DNA of 64,000 nucleotides, taken from assembly GCA_002364755.1 (NCBI GenBank), contig DEZI01000005.1, positions 273,791-337,790 of the forward strand. The letters run 5' to 3'. This stretch comes from Stenotrophomonas maltophilia (GTDB taxonomy: Bacteria > Pseudomonadota > Gammaproteobacteria > Xanthomonadales > Xanthomonadaceae). This document shows positions 1 through 11,322 of this stretch, piece by piece (position 1 is the first letter of the stretch; the number at the start of each line of letters is the position of its first letter). The notes beneath the pieces are model-generated. The model ran no database searches, had not been told where the DNA came from, and saw nothing but the letters and a program-made list of their open reading frames with translations. The position numbers and the translations under genes are program-made.

Positions 1-1
1 T

Positions 2-199
2 GCGCGCTTCGAGCGCGACCAGCAGCGCCGGCACGAACGCGGCCAGGTGCAGCCTGCGCTGGATGAGGCACTGCTGTCCGCATTGCCTGCCATGCCGGCC
101 TGTGCAGGGGTGGCGGTCGGCGTGGATCGCCTGCTGATGGCGATGAACCGCACGGCACGCATCGCCGATGTCCTTGCGTTTGATTTCGCCCACGCCTGA
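2..199 (+). CDS. epmA: EF-P--(R)-beta-lysine ligase EpmA, C-terminal fragment
   Basis: Only the last 65 codons are present; the gene begins upstream of the window. The fragment carries GVAVGVDRLLM followed by a short tail ending in FDFAHA, which matches motif 3 and the C-terminus of the class II lysyl-tRNA synthetase fold, in the short paralogue that attaches beta-lysine to elongation factor P. A full-length LysRS would look similar over so short a stretch, but the tail (IADVLAFDF) fits EpmA/GenX better. The role is therefore family-based inference. Confidence 0.65.
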   Translation, partial: ARFERDQQRRHERGQVQPALDEALLSALPAMPACAGVAVGVDRLLMAMNRTARIADVLAFDFAHA

Positions 200-319
200 G
201 GAACCGCGCGCGATCTGCGCCTGAACAAAAACAGCGTGTTTCGCGCTTGATTCAGCAAGCACGATGATGGTCTTATCACGCCTGATGCAGGACACTGGCA
301 TCGTGGTTCATCCGCTCCG

Positions 320-1072
320 TTGGGGAATGCTTTGGTCAAGTGGTTTGCGGTCGTCGCGGCACCGGTCTACTCCATGGCGGTATGGGGCGGCCTGCTGCCG
401 TCGTCGGCGTCTGCCCAGGCGGCGGGCTACGAAGGCGAAGTGGTGACCTGCGAATCGCGCGACATGGGCTGGGTGCACTGCGATATCGACGTCAGCAACG
501 GCGTCGACCTGGTGCGCCAGCTGTCCAGCAATGCCTGCATCCGTGGCAGCGAGTGGGGTACCGACCGCAGTGGCGTGTGGGTGACCCTGGGCTGCCGTGC
601 CGAGTTCCGTGCGCGCGGCGCCGAAGGTACCGCCAGCTCCGCCGCTGCCGGCGAAGGCAGGAGCAGGCACCTGGTGCGCCGCGTGGTGCGCTGCGAATCC
701 AACGGCCGCCCGCAGAGCTGCCCGGTGCGGCTGGATGGCGCGCCGGTGCGATTGCTCCGCCAGCTTTCGGTGCTGCCGTGCCGCGAAGGGCAGGGCTGGG
801 GCTACAAGCGCAATGAAGTCTGGACCAGCCGGGGCTGCCAGGGCGATTTCGAAGTGGCCGACGATGCCGGTCGCTTCGTCGACGTGGCCCGCAAGCTGAC
901 CTGCGAATCCAAGTCCAAGCGGCGGCGCTTCTGCGGCGCCACCATTTCCACCGAGGCCAAGGTCATCAAGCAGCTCTCCGGCACAGCCTGCGAGGAAGGC
1001 AGGACCTGGGGCTGGAGCCGCAACGGCATCTGGGTGGACGGCGGCTGCCGCGCCGATTTCTCGGTGAATTGA
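320..1072 (+). CDS. Secreted DUF3011 protein with three Cys-rich repeats
   Basis: Protein of about 250 aa with a hydrophobic N-terminus ending SASAQA (likely signal peptidase I site), so probably periplasmic or secreted. Three tandem repeats of roughly 55-60 residues follow, each starting CES, containing four cysteines, and closing with a W-x-x-x-G-(V/I)-W...GC-x-(A/G)-(D/E)F pattern. This is the DUF3011 layout; the function of the family is unknown. The even cysteine count suggests disulphides. No ATG lies near the start: TTG at 320 or TTG at 332 are the candidates, and the first ATG (374) would cut into the signal peptide. It stands alone between epmA and mtnA. Confidence 0.75.
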   Translation: MGNALVKWFAVVAAPVYSMAVWGGLLPSSASAQAAGYEGEVVTCESRDMGWVHCDIDVSNGVDLVRQLSSNACIRGSEWGTDRSGVWVTLGCRAEFRARGAEGTASSAAAGEGRSRHLVRRVVRCESNGRPQSCPVRLDGAPVRLLRQLSVLPCREGQGWGYKRNEVWTSRGCQGDFEVADDAGRFVDVARKLTCESKSKRRRFCGATISTEAKVIKQLSGTACEEGRTWGWSRNGIWVDGGCRADFSVN

Positions 1073-1085
1073 GCCCGGGCAGGCT

Positions 1086-1110
1086 CCAACCACGCGGGGC
1101 GTGGCCCTAC
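1086..1110. repeat. SMAG-like palindrome (decayed)
   Basis: On the minus strand this reads GTAG followed by an imperfect hairpin with arms GCCACGC/GCGTGG, the layout of S. maltophilia GTAG (SMAG) repeats. It lies just before the mtnA start codon, so it falls within the likely leader of that gene. Confidence 0.5.
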
Positions 1111-1119
1111 AATGGGCCC

Positions 1120-2184
1120 ATGAACACAGCCACCGACCTCGACTACGCCCGCTACGATCACATCCGCCCGATCCTGTGGACCGGCGATGCCCTGCAACTG
1201 CTCGACCAGCGGAAGCTGCCGTTCGTTGTCGAACACGTGGTCTGCCGTGACAGCGACGACGTCGCCGCCGCCATCCACGCGCTGACCGTGCGCGGTGCGC
1301 CGGCCATCGGCATCGCCGCCGCCTGGGGCGTGGTGCTGGCCGCACGCGAGGTCCAGGCCGCCGATGGCGCGCATGCCCTGCAGCAGCTCGAACCGGCCCT
1401 GCAGCGGCTGAACGCCTCGCGCCCGACCGCGGTGAACCTGGCCTGGGCGCTGGCACGCATGCGCCGTTGCCTGAGCGCCGCCGATGCCGACTGGAAGGCG
1501 CTGCTGGAAGCCGAAGCCCAGGCCATCGCCGAGGAAGACCTGGCCGCCAACCGCCACATGGGCGCGCTGGGTGCGGGCCTGATCGACGCCGGCAGCGGCG
1601 TGCTGACCCATTGCAACACCGGCTCGCTGGCCACTGCCGGCTTCGGTACCGCACTGGGCGTGATCCGTGCCGGTATGGCCCAGCACCGCATCGCCCGCGT
1701 CTTTGCCGGTGAAACCCGGCCGTGGCTGCAGGGCGCACGCCTGACCGTGTGGGAGCTGCAGCAGGACGGCATCGACGCCACCCTGATCGCCGATTCCGCC
1801 GCCTCGCACCTGATGAAGACCGGTGCGGTGCAGTGGGTGATCGTCGGTGCCGACCGCATCTGCGCCAACGGCGATACCGCCAACAAGATCGGCACCTACC
1901 AGCTGGCCATCGCCGCCCGGCACCACGGGGTGAAGTTCATGGTCGTGGCCCCGTCCTCGACGGTGGACATGGACACCTTGGACGGCAGCCAGATCGAGAT
2001 CGAGCAGCGCGACCCGGGCGAGCTGTATGGCGTGGGCGGTACCCGCACGGTGGCCGAGGGCATCGCCGCCTGGAACCCGGTGTTCGACGTCACCCCCGGC
2101 GAGCTGATCGACGCCATCGTGACCGAACGCGGGGTCATCCTGAACCCGACCGCCGAGAACATGCGCGCCGCCTTCGGCGGCTGA
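1120..2184 (+). CDS. mtnA: S-methyl-5-thioribose-1-phosphate isomerase MtnA
   Basis: 354 aa, the usual length for the family. It isomerises methylthioribose-1-phosphate to methylthioribulose-1-phosphate in the methionine salvage pathway in the cytoplasm. Visible family motifs include TVRGAPAIGIAAAWG near the N-terminus, THCNTGSLATAGFGTALGV in the centre, GADRICANGDTANKIGTY, and FDVTPGELIDAIVTERGVI at the C-terminus. The start at 1120 (MNTATDL) is preferred over the in-frame upstream extension because the family begins about here. The other mtn genes are not in the window, so it acts as a lone gene, common in xanthomonads. Confidence 0.95.
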   Translation: MNTATDLDYARYDHIRPILWTGDALQLLDQRKLPFVVEHVVCRDSDDVAAAIHALTVRGAPAIGIAAAWGVVLAAREVQAADGAHALQQLEPALQRLNASRPTAVNLAWALARMRRCLSAADADWKALLEAEAQAIAEEDLAANRHMGALGAGLIDAGSGVLTHCNTGSLATAGFGTALGVIRAGMAQHRIARVFAGETRPWLQGARLTVWELQQDGIDATLIADSAASHLMKTGAVQWVIVGADRICANGDTANKIGTYQLAIAARHHGVKFMVVAPSSTVDMDTLDGSQIEIEQRDPGELYGVGGTRTVAEGIAAWNPVFDVTPGELIDAIVTERGVILNPTAENMRAAFGG

Positions 2185-2193
2185 CGCGGGCAT

Positions 2194-2232
2194 GGGGTCG
2201 GATCCCTTTCCGCAGGAAAGGGCTCTGACCCC
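2194..2232. repeat. Palindromic intergenic repeat, family 2 (copy 1)
   Basis: Imperfect palindrome with outer arms GGGGTC/GACCCC and inner arms CCCTTTCC/GGAAAGGG around a short loop. A close copy lies at 62027-62062. The sequence is unrelated to the GTAG palindromes. It sits downstream of mtnA, where it could also fold as a transcript-end hairpin. Confidence 0.75.
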
Positions 2233-2239
2233 GGCCCCG

Positions 2240-2263
2240 GTAGTGCCGGTCGCTGGCCGGCAA
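2240..2263. repeat. SMAG repeat, monomer
   Basis: Begins GTAG and folds as TGCCGG...CCGGCA with a short loop, the S. maltophilia GTAG palindrome layout. It directly follows the family-2 palindrome at 2194-2232. Confidence 0.75.
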
Positions 2264-2420
2264 CCCCTAAGTTCCTGATTTGTGCCGGTAAAATCCCCGT
2301 AAAGGGAGGCGGAAAACGGCCTGTTGTGGTAGCATCCACAGGTTGAATCGAGGTTCCGGCACGACCCCCTCCCGCAGAGGGCTGCGCCGGACTGGACCGC
2401 TACCAGACAACGGAACCCGA

Positions 2421-5135
<2,715 letters not shown>

Positions 5136-5159
5136 TCCTGCCGCGATGAGTGGTACCTG

Positions 5160-5190
5160 ACGACGCCGGCCTTGTGCCGGCGTCGTTGTT
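5160..5190 (+). terminator. Rho-independent terminator after gyrA
   Basis: A perfect 11-bp stem (ACGACGCCGGC / GCCGGCGTCGT) with a 5-nt loop, followed by TGTTTG, 25 bases after the gyrA stop. The U-tract is short, but the stem is very stable. Confidence 0.75.
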
Positions 5191-5348
5191 TGCGGGATCT
5201 GGCCAGAACGCGGCACGGGCGTCGCCGCACGCAAAAAACGCATTCATTTCACAGGCAGGGGCGGATAACGGTGGGTGAACCAGCGGACGATGCCGTCCGC
5301 AGTGCCCCCCCGTCCAACCGACCATCCGGTCGCGCCCTGGAGCCTGAA

Positions 5349-7889
5349 ATGCCTGCCGCCCCCTCTGCCGTTCCCCCTGACAACCGCTCCCTCCCGCCGC
5401 GTCGCCGACACCCGGTGGCCACCGTCCTTTCCCTGCTGCTGATCCTGCTCGGCGCGGTCATCGGCGGCCTGGGCGTCTGGCTGCTCACGCTGGGTGGATC
5501 CTGGTACTACGCCATCGCCGGCATCGCCATGCTGGTCAGCGGCGTACTGCTGTGGGGCAACCGCCGCAGCGCCGCGCTGCTGTTCGTGCTCATCTTCGTC
5601 GGCACATTGCTGTGGACATGGTGGGAATCGGGCAGCACCTACTGGCGCTGGGTGCCACGGCTGGGCCTGGTGACCGCACTGGCAATCGTGATGGCGCTGC
5701 TGGCGCCGACGTTGCAGCAGCCTTTCCCACGTCGCGCATCGCGTGGTGTTGCTGGCGTGTTGATGCTGGTCTTCGTGGCGGCCTTCGCGCTGGCCTTCGT
5801 GCCACACGGCGAAGTGCGCGGTGACCAGCCGTTCCCCGACGCAGCTGCGTCGACCGGCATCGATCCCACCGAGGACACCACGGGCCTGCAGCCCTCCGAC
5901 CGACCGGCCGACGGTGACTGGGCCGCGTGGGGCCGCAACAACGCCGCGACGCGGTTCTCTCCGCTGCAGCAGATCACCCCGGACAACGTGGCCAGGCTGC
6001 AGCCGGCGTGGGAGTTCCGCACCGGCGACCTGCCGGAAAACCGCTGGGGCGCGGAAACCACGCCGTTGAAGATCGGCAACCGCTTGTATCTTTGCACCGC
6101 GCGCAACCAGCTGATCGCGCTCGACGCCAGCACCGGCAAGGAGATCTGGCGCTTCAATCCGAAGGTGAAGGACGATTCGATTCCGTACACTGCCGCCTGC
6201 CGCGGGGTGTCCTATTATGAGCAGCCCAGTGGCGCCGCCGTGGTCGATGCCGCCCTGGCTGACGCGGCCGCCGCCCTGGCGCTGCCGGCGCCGCCGCCGA
6301 CCCCGCGCGCGCCCAGCGTGCCCGGCAACCGCCCGGCCTGCACCGCGCGCATCATCGAAGGCACCCTTGACGGCCGCATCATCGCGGTGGACGCGGACAG
6401 CGGAAAGCCGTGTGCCAACTTCGGCAACAACGGCCAGGTCGACATCACCCTGGGCATGGGCAAGACGCCGCCGGGATATGTCTCCATCACCTCGCCGCCG
6501 GCCATCGTGCGCGGCGTCATCGTTACCGGACACCAGGTGCTGGACGGCCAGCGCCGCGATGCGCCCTCCGGCGTCATCCAGGCCTACGACGCGGTGACCG
6601 GCAAGCTGCGCTGGGCCTGGGACATGGACCAGCCGGAACTGACCGGCCTGCCGGCACAGGGCAAGGAATACACGCGCGGTACGCCGAACATGTGGACCAC
6701 CGCCACCGGCGATGAGAAGCTGGGCCTGGTCTACCTGCCGATGGGCAATTCCGCAGGCGATTACTGGAGCGGCTCGCGCACTGAAAACCAGAACAAATAC
6801 GCGACCTCGCTGGTGGCCATCGACGTGACCACCGGCAAGCCGGCCTGGCATTTCCAGGCCGTGCGCAAGGATGTCTGGGACTACGACATGGGTTCGCAGG
6901 CCAGCCTGATCGACTACCCGACCGCGCAGGGCAAGGTGCCGGCCATCCTGCTGCCGACCAAGCAGGGCGACATGTACATCCTCGACCGGCGCACCGGCCA
7001 GCTGCTGACCCCGGCCGAAGAGCGCAAGGTGCCCGGTGGTGGCGCCGAGCCGGAGCAGCGCTCGCCCACCCAGCTGTTCTCGCTGTACCACACGCTGCGC
7101 CGCGAGCACGACCTGACCGAGCAGGACATGTGGGGCATCACCCCGATTGATCAGCTGGTGTGCCGCATCCAGTTCCGCAAGGCGCATTACGAGGGTTTCT
7201 ACACGCCGCCGAGCGCCGATCATCATTCGATTGAATACCCCGGCTACAACGGCGGCTCGGACTGGGGCAGCGTGGCCATCGATACGCGTCGCGGCGTGAT
7301 CGTGGCCAACTACAACGACATGCCGAACTACAACCGGCTGGTGCCGCGTGCCGAAGCCGACCGCAAGGGCTGGCGGCCGCGCGAGGAGATCACTCACGAC
7401 AAGGGCGGTGCCGAAGGTGCCGGCGACCCACAGGTGGGCACGCCGTACGCCATCGACGTCAATGCTGGCTGGCGCCTGCCGTTCACTGGCCTGCTGTGCA
7501 AGCAGCCGCCTTACGGTGGCATCCGCGCGGTCGACCTGCGCACCGGCAAGCTGCTGTGGGACCGTCCGTTCGGCAGTGCACGTGGCAATGGCCCGTTCGG
7601 CATCCGTTCCGGGCTGCCGATCGAGATTGGCACGCCCAACAATGGTGGTGCGGTGGTGACCGCCAGCGGCCTGATCTTCATTGCCGCTGCCACCGACGAC
7701 CTGCTGCGCGCGATCGACCTGAAGACCGGCAAGGAGCTGTGGCACGTCAAGCTGCCGGCCGGTGGCCAGGCCAACCCGATGGTGTACGAACAGGACGGCC
7801 GCCAGTACGTGGTGATCGTCGCGGCCGGGCACCACTTCATGGAAACGCCGAAGGGCGATTACGTGATGGCGTACGCGTTGCCGAAGTGA
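5349..7889 (+). CDS. gcd: Membrane-bound PQQ-dependent glucose dehydrogenase family protein
   Basis: 846 aa. Oxidises glucose (or a related polyol such as quinate) on the periplasmic face and passes electrons to ubiquinone. The N-terminal ~150 residues contain about five hydrophobic segments (for example VATVLSLLLILLGAVIGG), the membrane anchor of mGDH. An eight-bladed PQQ propeller follows, starting AAWGRNNAATRFSPL, with DVWDYDMGSQ, which holds the catalytic-base aspartate in this family. Start chosen at ATG 5349; a GTG at 5270 would add a hydrophilic leader. It could be a quinate/shikimate dehydrogenase instead; sequence alone does not separate them. No PQQ synthesis genes are in the window. 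Confidence 0.88.
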   Translation: MPAAPSAVPPDNRSLPPRRRHPVATVLSLLLILLGAVIGGLGVWLLTLGGSWYYAIAGIAMLVSGVLLWGNRRSAALLFVLIFVGTLLWTWWESGSTYWRWVPRLGLVTALAIVMALLAPTLQQPFPRRASRGVAGVLMLVFVAAFALAFVPHGEVRGDQPFPDAAASTGIDPTEDTTGLQPSDRPADGDWAAWGRNNAATRFSPLQQITPDNVARLQPAWEFRTGDLPENRWGAETTPLKIGNRLYLCTARNQLIALDASTGKEIWRFNPKVKDDSIPYTAACRGVSYYEQPSGAAVVDAALADAAAALALPAPPPTPRAPSVPGNRPACTARIIEGTLDGRIIAVDADSGKPCANFGNNGQVDITLGMGKTPPGYVSITSPPAIVRGVIVTGHQVLDGQRRDAPSGVIQAYDAVTGKLRWAWDMDQPELTGLPAQGKEYTRGTPNMWTTATGDEKLGLVYLPMGNSAGDYWSGSRTENQNKYATSLVAIDVTTGKPAWHFQAVRKDVWDYDMGSQASLIDYPTAQGKVPAILLPTKQGDMYILDRRTGQLLTPAEERKVPGGGAEPEQRSPTQLFSLYHTLRREHDLTEQDMWGITPIDQLVCRIQFRKAHYEGFYTPPSADHHSIEYPGYNGGSDWGSVAIDTRRGVIVANYNDMPNYNRLVPRAEADRKGWRPREEITHDKGGAEGAGDPQVGTPYAIDVNAGWRLPFTGLLCKQPPYGGIRAVDLRTGKLLWDRPFGSARGNGPFGIRSGLPIEIGTPNNGGAVVTASGLIFIAAATDDLLRAIDLKTGKELWHVKLPAGGQANPMVYEQDGRQYVVIVAAGHHFMETPKGDYVMAYALPK

Positions 7890-7978
7890 CGTGATGGGTG
7901 GGCGACAGCCCAACGCCACCCTCACGGGGCTGGCGTTGGGCTAGGATGGCCGCACGCCTTGTCTGCGAAGGAATCGCC

Positions 7979-9391
7979 ATGTTCGTGCGCTGTCTTCCTG
8001 CCCGCCCATTGCTCTGGGCCTTGTTGATCCTGCTGTGCATGGGCGCCGCGCACGCTGCGGCGCCCGCTCCTGAGGCGCGACGTGCCGCCGATGACTGGCT
8101 GGCTGCCTTCAATGCCGGCAGCCTTGAGGGGCTACAGACTTTTGCCGAACGTTACGCCAAGAAGGAAGGCAGCACTCCGCAGGATTATCTGGAGTTCCGC
8201 GCGTCGACCGGCCCGCTGAAGTTGCTGGAGGTGCGTGAGAGCACACCACTGCAGGCGACGCTGCTGGTGCTGGCGCAACAGACCGAGCGTGCGATGCTGG
8301 TGACCGCGGAGATGGACCCGGCCCATCCGGCACATCTAAAGCTGTTCCAGCTGGAAGGCACACCCACGCCGGAAAAGTACCAGCCCGCACGCGTCGGCTT
8401 GCCGCAGCTGATGGCCGACGCCCGTGCAAAGCTGGACGCCTTGGCCGCTGAGGATGCGCTGTCGGGTAGCGTGCTGGTCGCGCAGAACGGGCGCGTGCTG
8501 CTGGACTGGCACGCAGGCCTGGCCGACCGCAGCGCGAACAAGGCGGTCGATGCGCAGACCCGATTCCGGCTGGCCTCGTCCAACAAGATGTTCACCTCGG
8601 TGGCCATCCTGCAGCTGGTGCAGGCCGGCAAAGTGAGCCTGGACGATACGATCGGCAAGCACCTGACGGACTATCCGAACAAGGCCGTCGCCGATACCGT
8701 GACCGTGCGCCATCTGTTGGCCCACACCAGCGGCCTGGGTGATTTCTTCGGCGATGATTTCGACCAGTACTCGGCCTCGCTGAAGACGCTGGATGACTAC
8801 GTGCAGCGCTTCGCCAAGGATGCGCCGCAGTTCACGCCCGGCAGCCAGGATGCCTACTCCAACTATGGCTTCATCGTGCTTGGCCGCATCATCGAGGCCG
8901 TTTCCAGGCAGTCGTACTACGACTACGTGGACGCGCACATCCTGCGCCCGGCAGGAATGACCGCTACCGGGTTCGAGCCGGAAACCGTGGATGTTGCGCA
9001 CCGTGCCATCGCCTATACCAGGAAGGACGGGCAGTGGGTACGCGAAACCAGGACGCTGCCCTGGCGCGGCATGTCGGCCGGTGGTGGCTACAGCACCGCC
9101 GCAGACATGCTGAAGTTCTGCGAGGCCCTGCGCGGCGGCATGTTGCTGTCGCCGGCGCTGCTGCAGCAGGCGACCACCGCGCAGAACCACAAGGGCTGGT
9201 ATGGCTATGGCTTCGTCGTGCAGGGGCAGGGCAGCCAGCGCCAGTACGGGCACGAGGGCGGGGCGCCGGGGTCGAACAGTGCCACCGTGGTGCTGCCCGA
9301 GCAGGGCTATGTGGTCATCGGCCTGGCCAACGTTGATCCGGATGCGGTCGGCAACGTTGTCAACTACATCGCGCGGCGCTTGCCGCTGTAA
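7979..9391 (+). CDS. Secreted serine hydrolase, class C beta-lactamase/PBP4-like
   Basis: 470 aa. An N-terminal signal peptide ends AAHAAA, and an NTF2-like segment of roughly 120 residues comes before the hydrolase domain. The hydrolase domain carries the SxxK nucleophile motif as SSNK (Ser200, Lys203) and the YxN motif as YSN (Tyr293). A C-terminal GHEGG (in YGHEGGAPG) replaces the KTG box of true beta-lactamases. This is the layout of the esterase/peptidase branch of the family, so antibiotic hydrolysis is not implied. Substrate unknown. Probably monocistronic, ending just before a SMAG repeat pair. Confidence 0.85.
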   Translation: MFVRCLPARPLLWALLILLCMGAAHAAAPAPEARRAADDWLAAFNAGSLEGLQTFAERYAKKEGSTPQDYLEFRASTGPLKLLEVRESTPLQATLLVLAQQTERAMLVTAEMDPAHPAHLKLFQLEGTPTPEKYQPARVGLPQLMADARAKLDALAAEDALSGSVLVAQNGRVLLDWHAGLADRSANKAVDAQTRFRLASSNKMFTSVAILQLVQAGKVSLDDTIGKHLTDYPNKAVADTVTVRHLLAHTSGLGDFFGDDFDQYSASLKTLDDYVQRFAKDAPQFTPGSQDAYSNYGFIVLGRIIEAVSRQSYYDYVDAHILRPAGMTATGFEPETVDVAHRAIAYTRKDGQWVRETRTLPWRGMSAGGGYSTAADMLKFCEALRGGMLLSPALLQQATTAQNHKGWYGYGFVVQGQGSQRQYGHEGGAPGSNSATVVLPEQGYVVIGLANVDPDAVGNVVNYIARRLPL

Positions 9392-9399
9392 CGCAAGCG

Positions 9400-9484
9400 G
9401 TAGAGTCGACCGTTGGTCGACTATCGCGCGCAGCGCGGAGTTTCAGCGGGTCGCGAGGGACAGTCGACCAACGGTCGACTCTAC
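9400..9484. repeat. SMAG repeats, head-to-head pair
   Basis: Left copy GTAGAGTCGACCGTTGGTCG and right copy its near-exact reverse complement ending CTAC, separated by about 40 bases. Each monomer is itself a hairpin, and the pair forms a larger cruciform between the convergent genes ending at 9391 and 9492, so it may also end both transcripts. Confidence 0.85.
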
Positions 9485-9491
9485 CCCCCCG

Positions 9492-9884
9492 TCAGCGCGG
9501 CACCCGCACCATCTTCGTCATCAGGTGCTCGACCACGCCCGCCGGATCGGCCGTGCGGCCGACGTGCGTGCTGGACATCTGCACGATCGAGCTGCGCTTG
9601 GCGGTAAGGAAATGGAAGCGCGCACGCGCGGGCAGCTGTGCGATAGGGCCGGCGTTGGCGTCGCCGCGGCAGATCGCCACGATGGCATCCAGCCACGGCT
9701 GCAGCGCTTCCAGGTCCAGTGCCGGCGCGAACGCCTGCAGGCGCCCGGCGTCGATCTCGATCGCGGCTTCCAGATGCCGTGCGCCGGGGCAGGAGACGAT
9801 CACCCCGACGTTGATGAACTCTTCGCGTTCCACCCGCGGTACCACGCGGATGACCGCATAGTCATACGTGTGCAGCGTGGGCAC
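9492..9884 (-). CDS. DUF3037 protein, partner of the HipA-like kinase
   Basis: 130 aa, with the DUF3037 start YDYAVIRVVPRVEREEFINVGVIVSC near the N-terminus. Function unknown. The GTG start at 9884 is chosen because AGGAGG lies just upstream and the family motif starts within a few residues; a longer frame would add about 11 residues lacking similarity. It overlaps the 3' end of the HipA-like gene by 23 bases on the same strand, so the two are translationally coupled. This pairing of a HipA-like kinase with DUF3037 recurs in bacteria, but no activity is established to my knowledge. Confidence 0.8.
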   Translation of the reverse strand: MPTLHTYDYAVIRVVPRVEREEFINVGVIVSCPGARHLEAAIEIDAGRLQAFAPALDLEALQPWLDAIVAICRGDANAGPIAQLPARARFHFLTAKRSSIVQMSSTHVGRTADPAGVVEHLMTKMVRVPR

Positions 9885-10638
9885 GGACGGCCTCCTGCAC
9901 GAACACCGCACGCACATTCAGGCGGTGCTTGAGATAGTTGATGTAGCCCTGGCGGTAGGCCTGCGGGCTGTCGAAGGCCGGTTCGTCCACCAGCCAGCTG
10001 TCCGGCACCAGTCCGACGATGCGCTCGATCTCGGCATCGGGCAGGCGCGCGGCCAGCTCGGCATCCACCTCGGCAATGCGGCTGGCAAACGGCAGCAGCA
10101 CGTGGTCGCGGATCAGCACGAAGGGCTTTTCGCAGGCGTCGCCGGCGTTGGCCCAGTCGTGATGGAAGTACATCGCCGCACCGTGGTCGATCAGGTACAG
10201 CTTGCGGTGCCAGACCATCAGGTTGGGGTTGCGCGTGGTGCGATCGACATTGCTGGTGAACGCATCGAACCAGACCAGGCGCGAGGCCAGGTCGGCATCC
10301 ACCGGCATCGCGGCCGGATCGTAGTTGATCGCGCCGGGCAGGTAATCCAGGCCCAGGTTCAGGCCCTCGCTGGCACGGATCAGGTCCTGGATTTCCGGGT
10401 CCGGTTCGGTGCGGGCGAACTCGCTGTCCAGCTCCACGAACAGGACTTCCGGAATCGGCAGGCCGACCGAACGGGCCATCTCGCCGGCGATCAGCTCGGC
10501 GATCAGTGCCTTCGGACCCTGGCCGGCGCCACGGAACTTGAGCACCGCCATGCCGTCGTCGTCGGTCTCGACCACGGCGGGCAGCGAGCCCCCTTCGCGG
10601 AGCGGGGTGATGTAGCGGAGTGCATGAACGGTGCGCAT
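9862..10638 (-). CDS. HipA-like kinase domain protein
   Basis: 258 aa, shorter than HipA toxin (about 440). The kinase signatures are partly visible: Lys34 in VLKF, SNVDRTTRNPN (residues 129-139) as the catalytic loop with Asp132 and Asn137, and LIDHG (149-153) as the metal-binding Asp motif. The HipA N-terminal subdomain is missing, and there is no HipB-like DNA-binding partner next to it. Instead the downstream overlapping gene encodes DUF3037. A role as a protein or small-molecule kinase is inferred from the fold; toxin activity is not supported by the context. Confidence 0.75.
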   Translation of the reverse strand: MRTVHALRYITPLREGGSLPAVVETDDDGMAVLKFRGAGQGPKALIAELIAGEMARSVGLPIPEVLFVELDSEFARTEPDPEIQDLIRASEGLNLGLDYLPGAINYDPAAMPVDADLASRLVWFDAFTSNVDRTTRNPNLMVWHRKLYLIDHGAAMYFHHDWANAGDACEKPFVLIRDHVLLPFASRIAEVDAELAARLPDAEIERIVGLVPDSWLVDEPAFDSPQAYRQGYINYLKHRLNVRAVFVQEAVRAHAAHV

Positions 10639-10791
10639 GAACGGATTCTACAGTCTTCACTCCACCCTGCCGCCTGCGATGTCAGCATCCAGTCGTGGGG
10701 AGACATGACCGGCCAGAATGGCTGTGGTGTACGAGAGCTGCCATCCTTCAAGCGTTTCCACGATGTACTTGCAGGCATTGGAGGTGTACCC

Positions 10792-11121
10792 ATGAATGAC
10801 GAATCCATTCCCCTGCTGCCGACCCTGGACGACGCCAAGGTCGAAGAGATGATCGGCAAAGTGGTGCTGGTGGGCATTACCCGCTACGGCGGCGATGGCC
10901 AGATGCGGGACCAGCAGCAGTATTCGGGTACGGTGCTGCGCATCAGTGCCGAGGAAGGCGTGGTGCTGGCCGACGAGGCCGATGGCCATGAACGTTACCT
11001 GCCGCCGATGCTCGACCAGTACCGCCCCGCGGAACCGGGTGAGTACCGGCTGCGCTCGGGTGGCGAGATCGTGGTCGACCCCGATTACCTGACCACGTGG
11101 GACCTGCACGCGCAGCAGTAG
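10792..11121 (+). CDS. Conserved hypothetical small protein
   Basis: 109 aa, acidic, no signal peptide or membrane segment. It starts MNDESIPLLPTLDDAKVEEM after GGAGGTGTACCC, a reasonable ribosome site. The body has a beta-rich pattern (GKVVLVGITRY, QYSGTVLRISAEEGVVL) that would suit a small barrel. No family recognised. It is divergent from the HipA-like kinase gene across a 153-base gap in which I see no other gene. Confidence 0.6.
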   Translation: MNDESIPLLPTLDDAKVEEMIGKVVLVGITRYGGDGQMRDQQQYSGTVLRISAEEGVVLADEADGHERYLPPMLDQYRPAEPGEYRLRSGGEIVVDPDYLTTWDLHAQQ

Positions 11122-11137
11122 CGCCAGGGCGGATGTA

Positions 11138-11201
11138 CGCCGGGCATGGCCCGGAGCTACCGAAAACCAGCCCTGCGCCCGGTAGCACCGGGCCATGCCC
11201 T
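11138..11201. repeat. SMAG repeats, divergent pair
   Basis: A minus-oriented copy ending GGCCCGGAGCTAC at 11160 and a plus copy starting GTAGCACCGGGCCATG at 11182. Both have the GCCGGGC/GCCCGG-type hairpin, in the gap before the S9 peptidase gene. Confidence 0.8.
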
Positions 11202-11322
11202 GTGGGGTTTGCAGCATCCGGCGATTAGTCCTTCCGGCCCATTCACAACCCCCCCCGGGGTGCTAGATTCGGCCGATGCCCGCTGTCTGGCGGGTGCCCA
11301 ATCACACCCCAGGGGATCAAGG

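Noticed and set aside
2264..2420. gyrA promoter
   Set aside because: Several weak -10/-35 look-alikes exist, but none stands out, so no promoter is listed.
7979..9391. A resistance beta-lactamase
   Set aside because: The hydrolase lacks a KTG box and has the esterase-like GHEGG; no basis to call it an antibiotic-resistance gene.
9862..10638. A classical hipBA toxin-antitoxin pair
   Set aside because: No HipB-like DNA-binding protein is next to it and the kinase lacks the HipA N-terminal subdomain.
10639..10791. A further gene between the HipA-like kinase and 10792
   Set aside because: The open frames here are extensions of neighbouring shadows with no start context.
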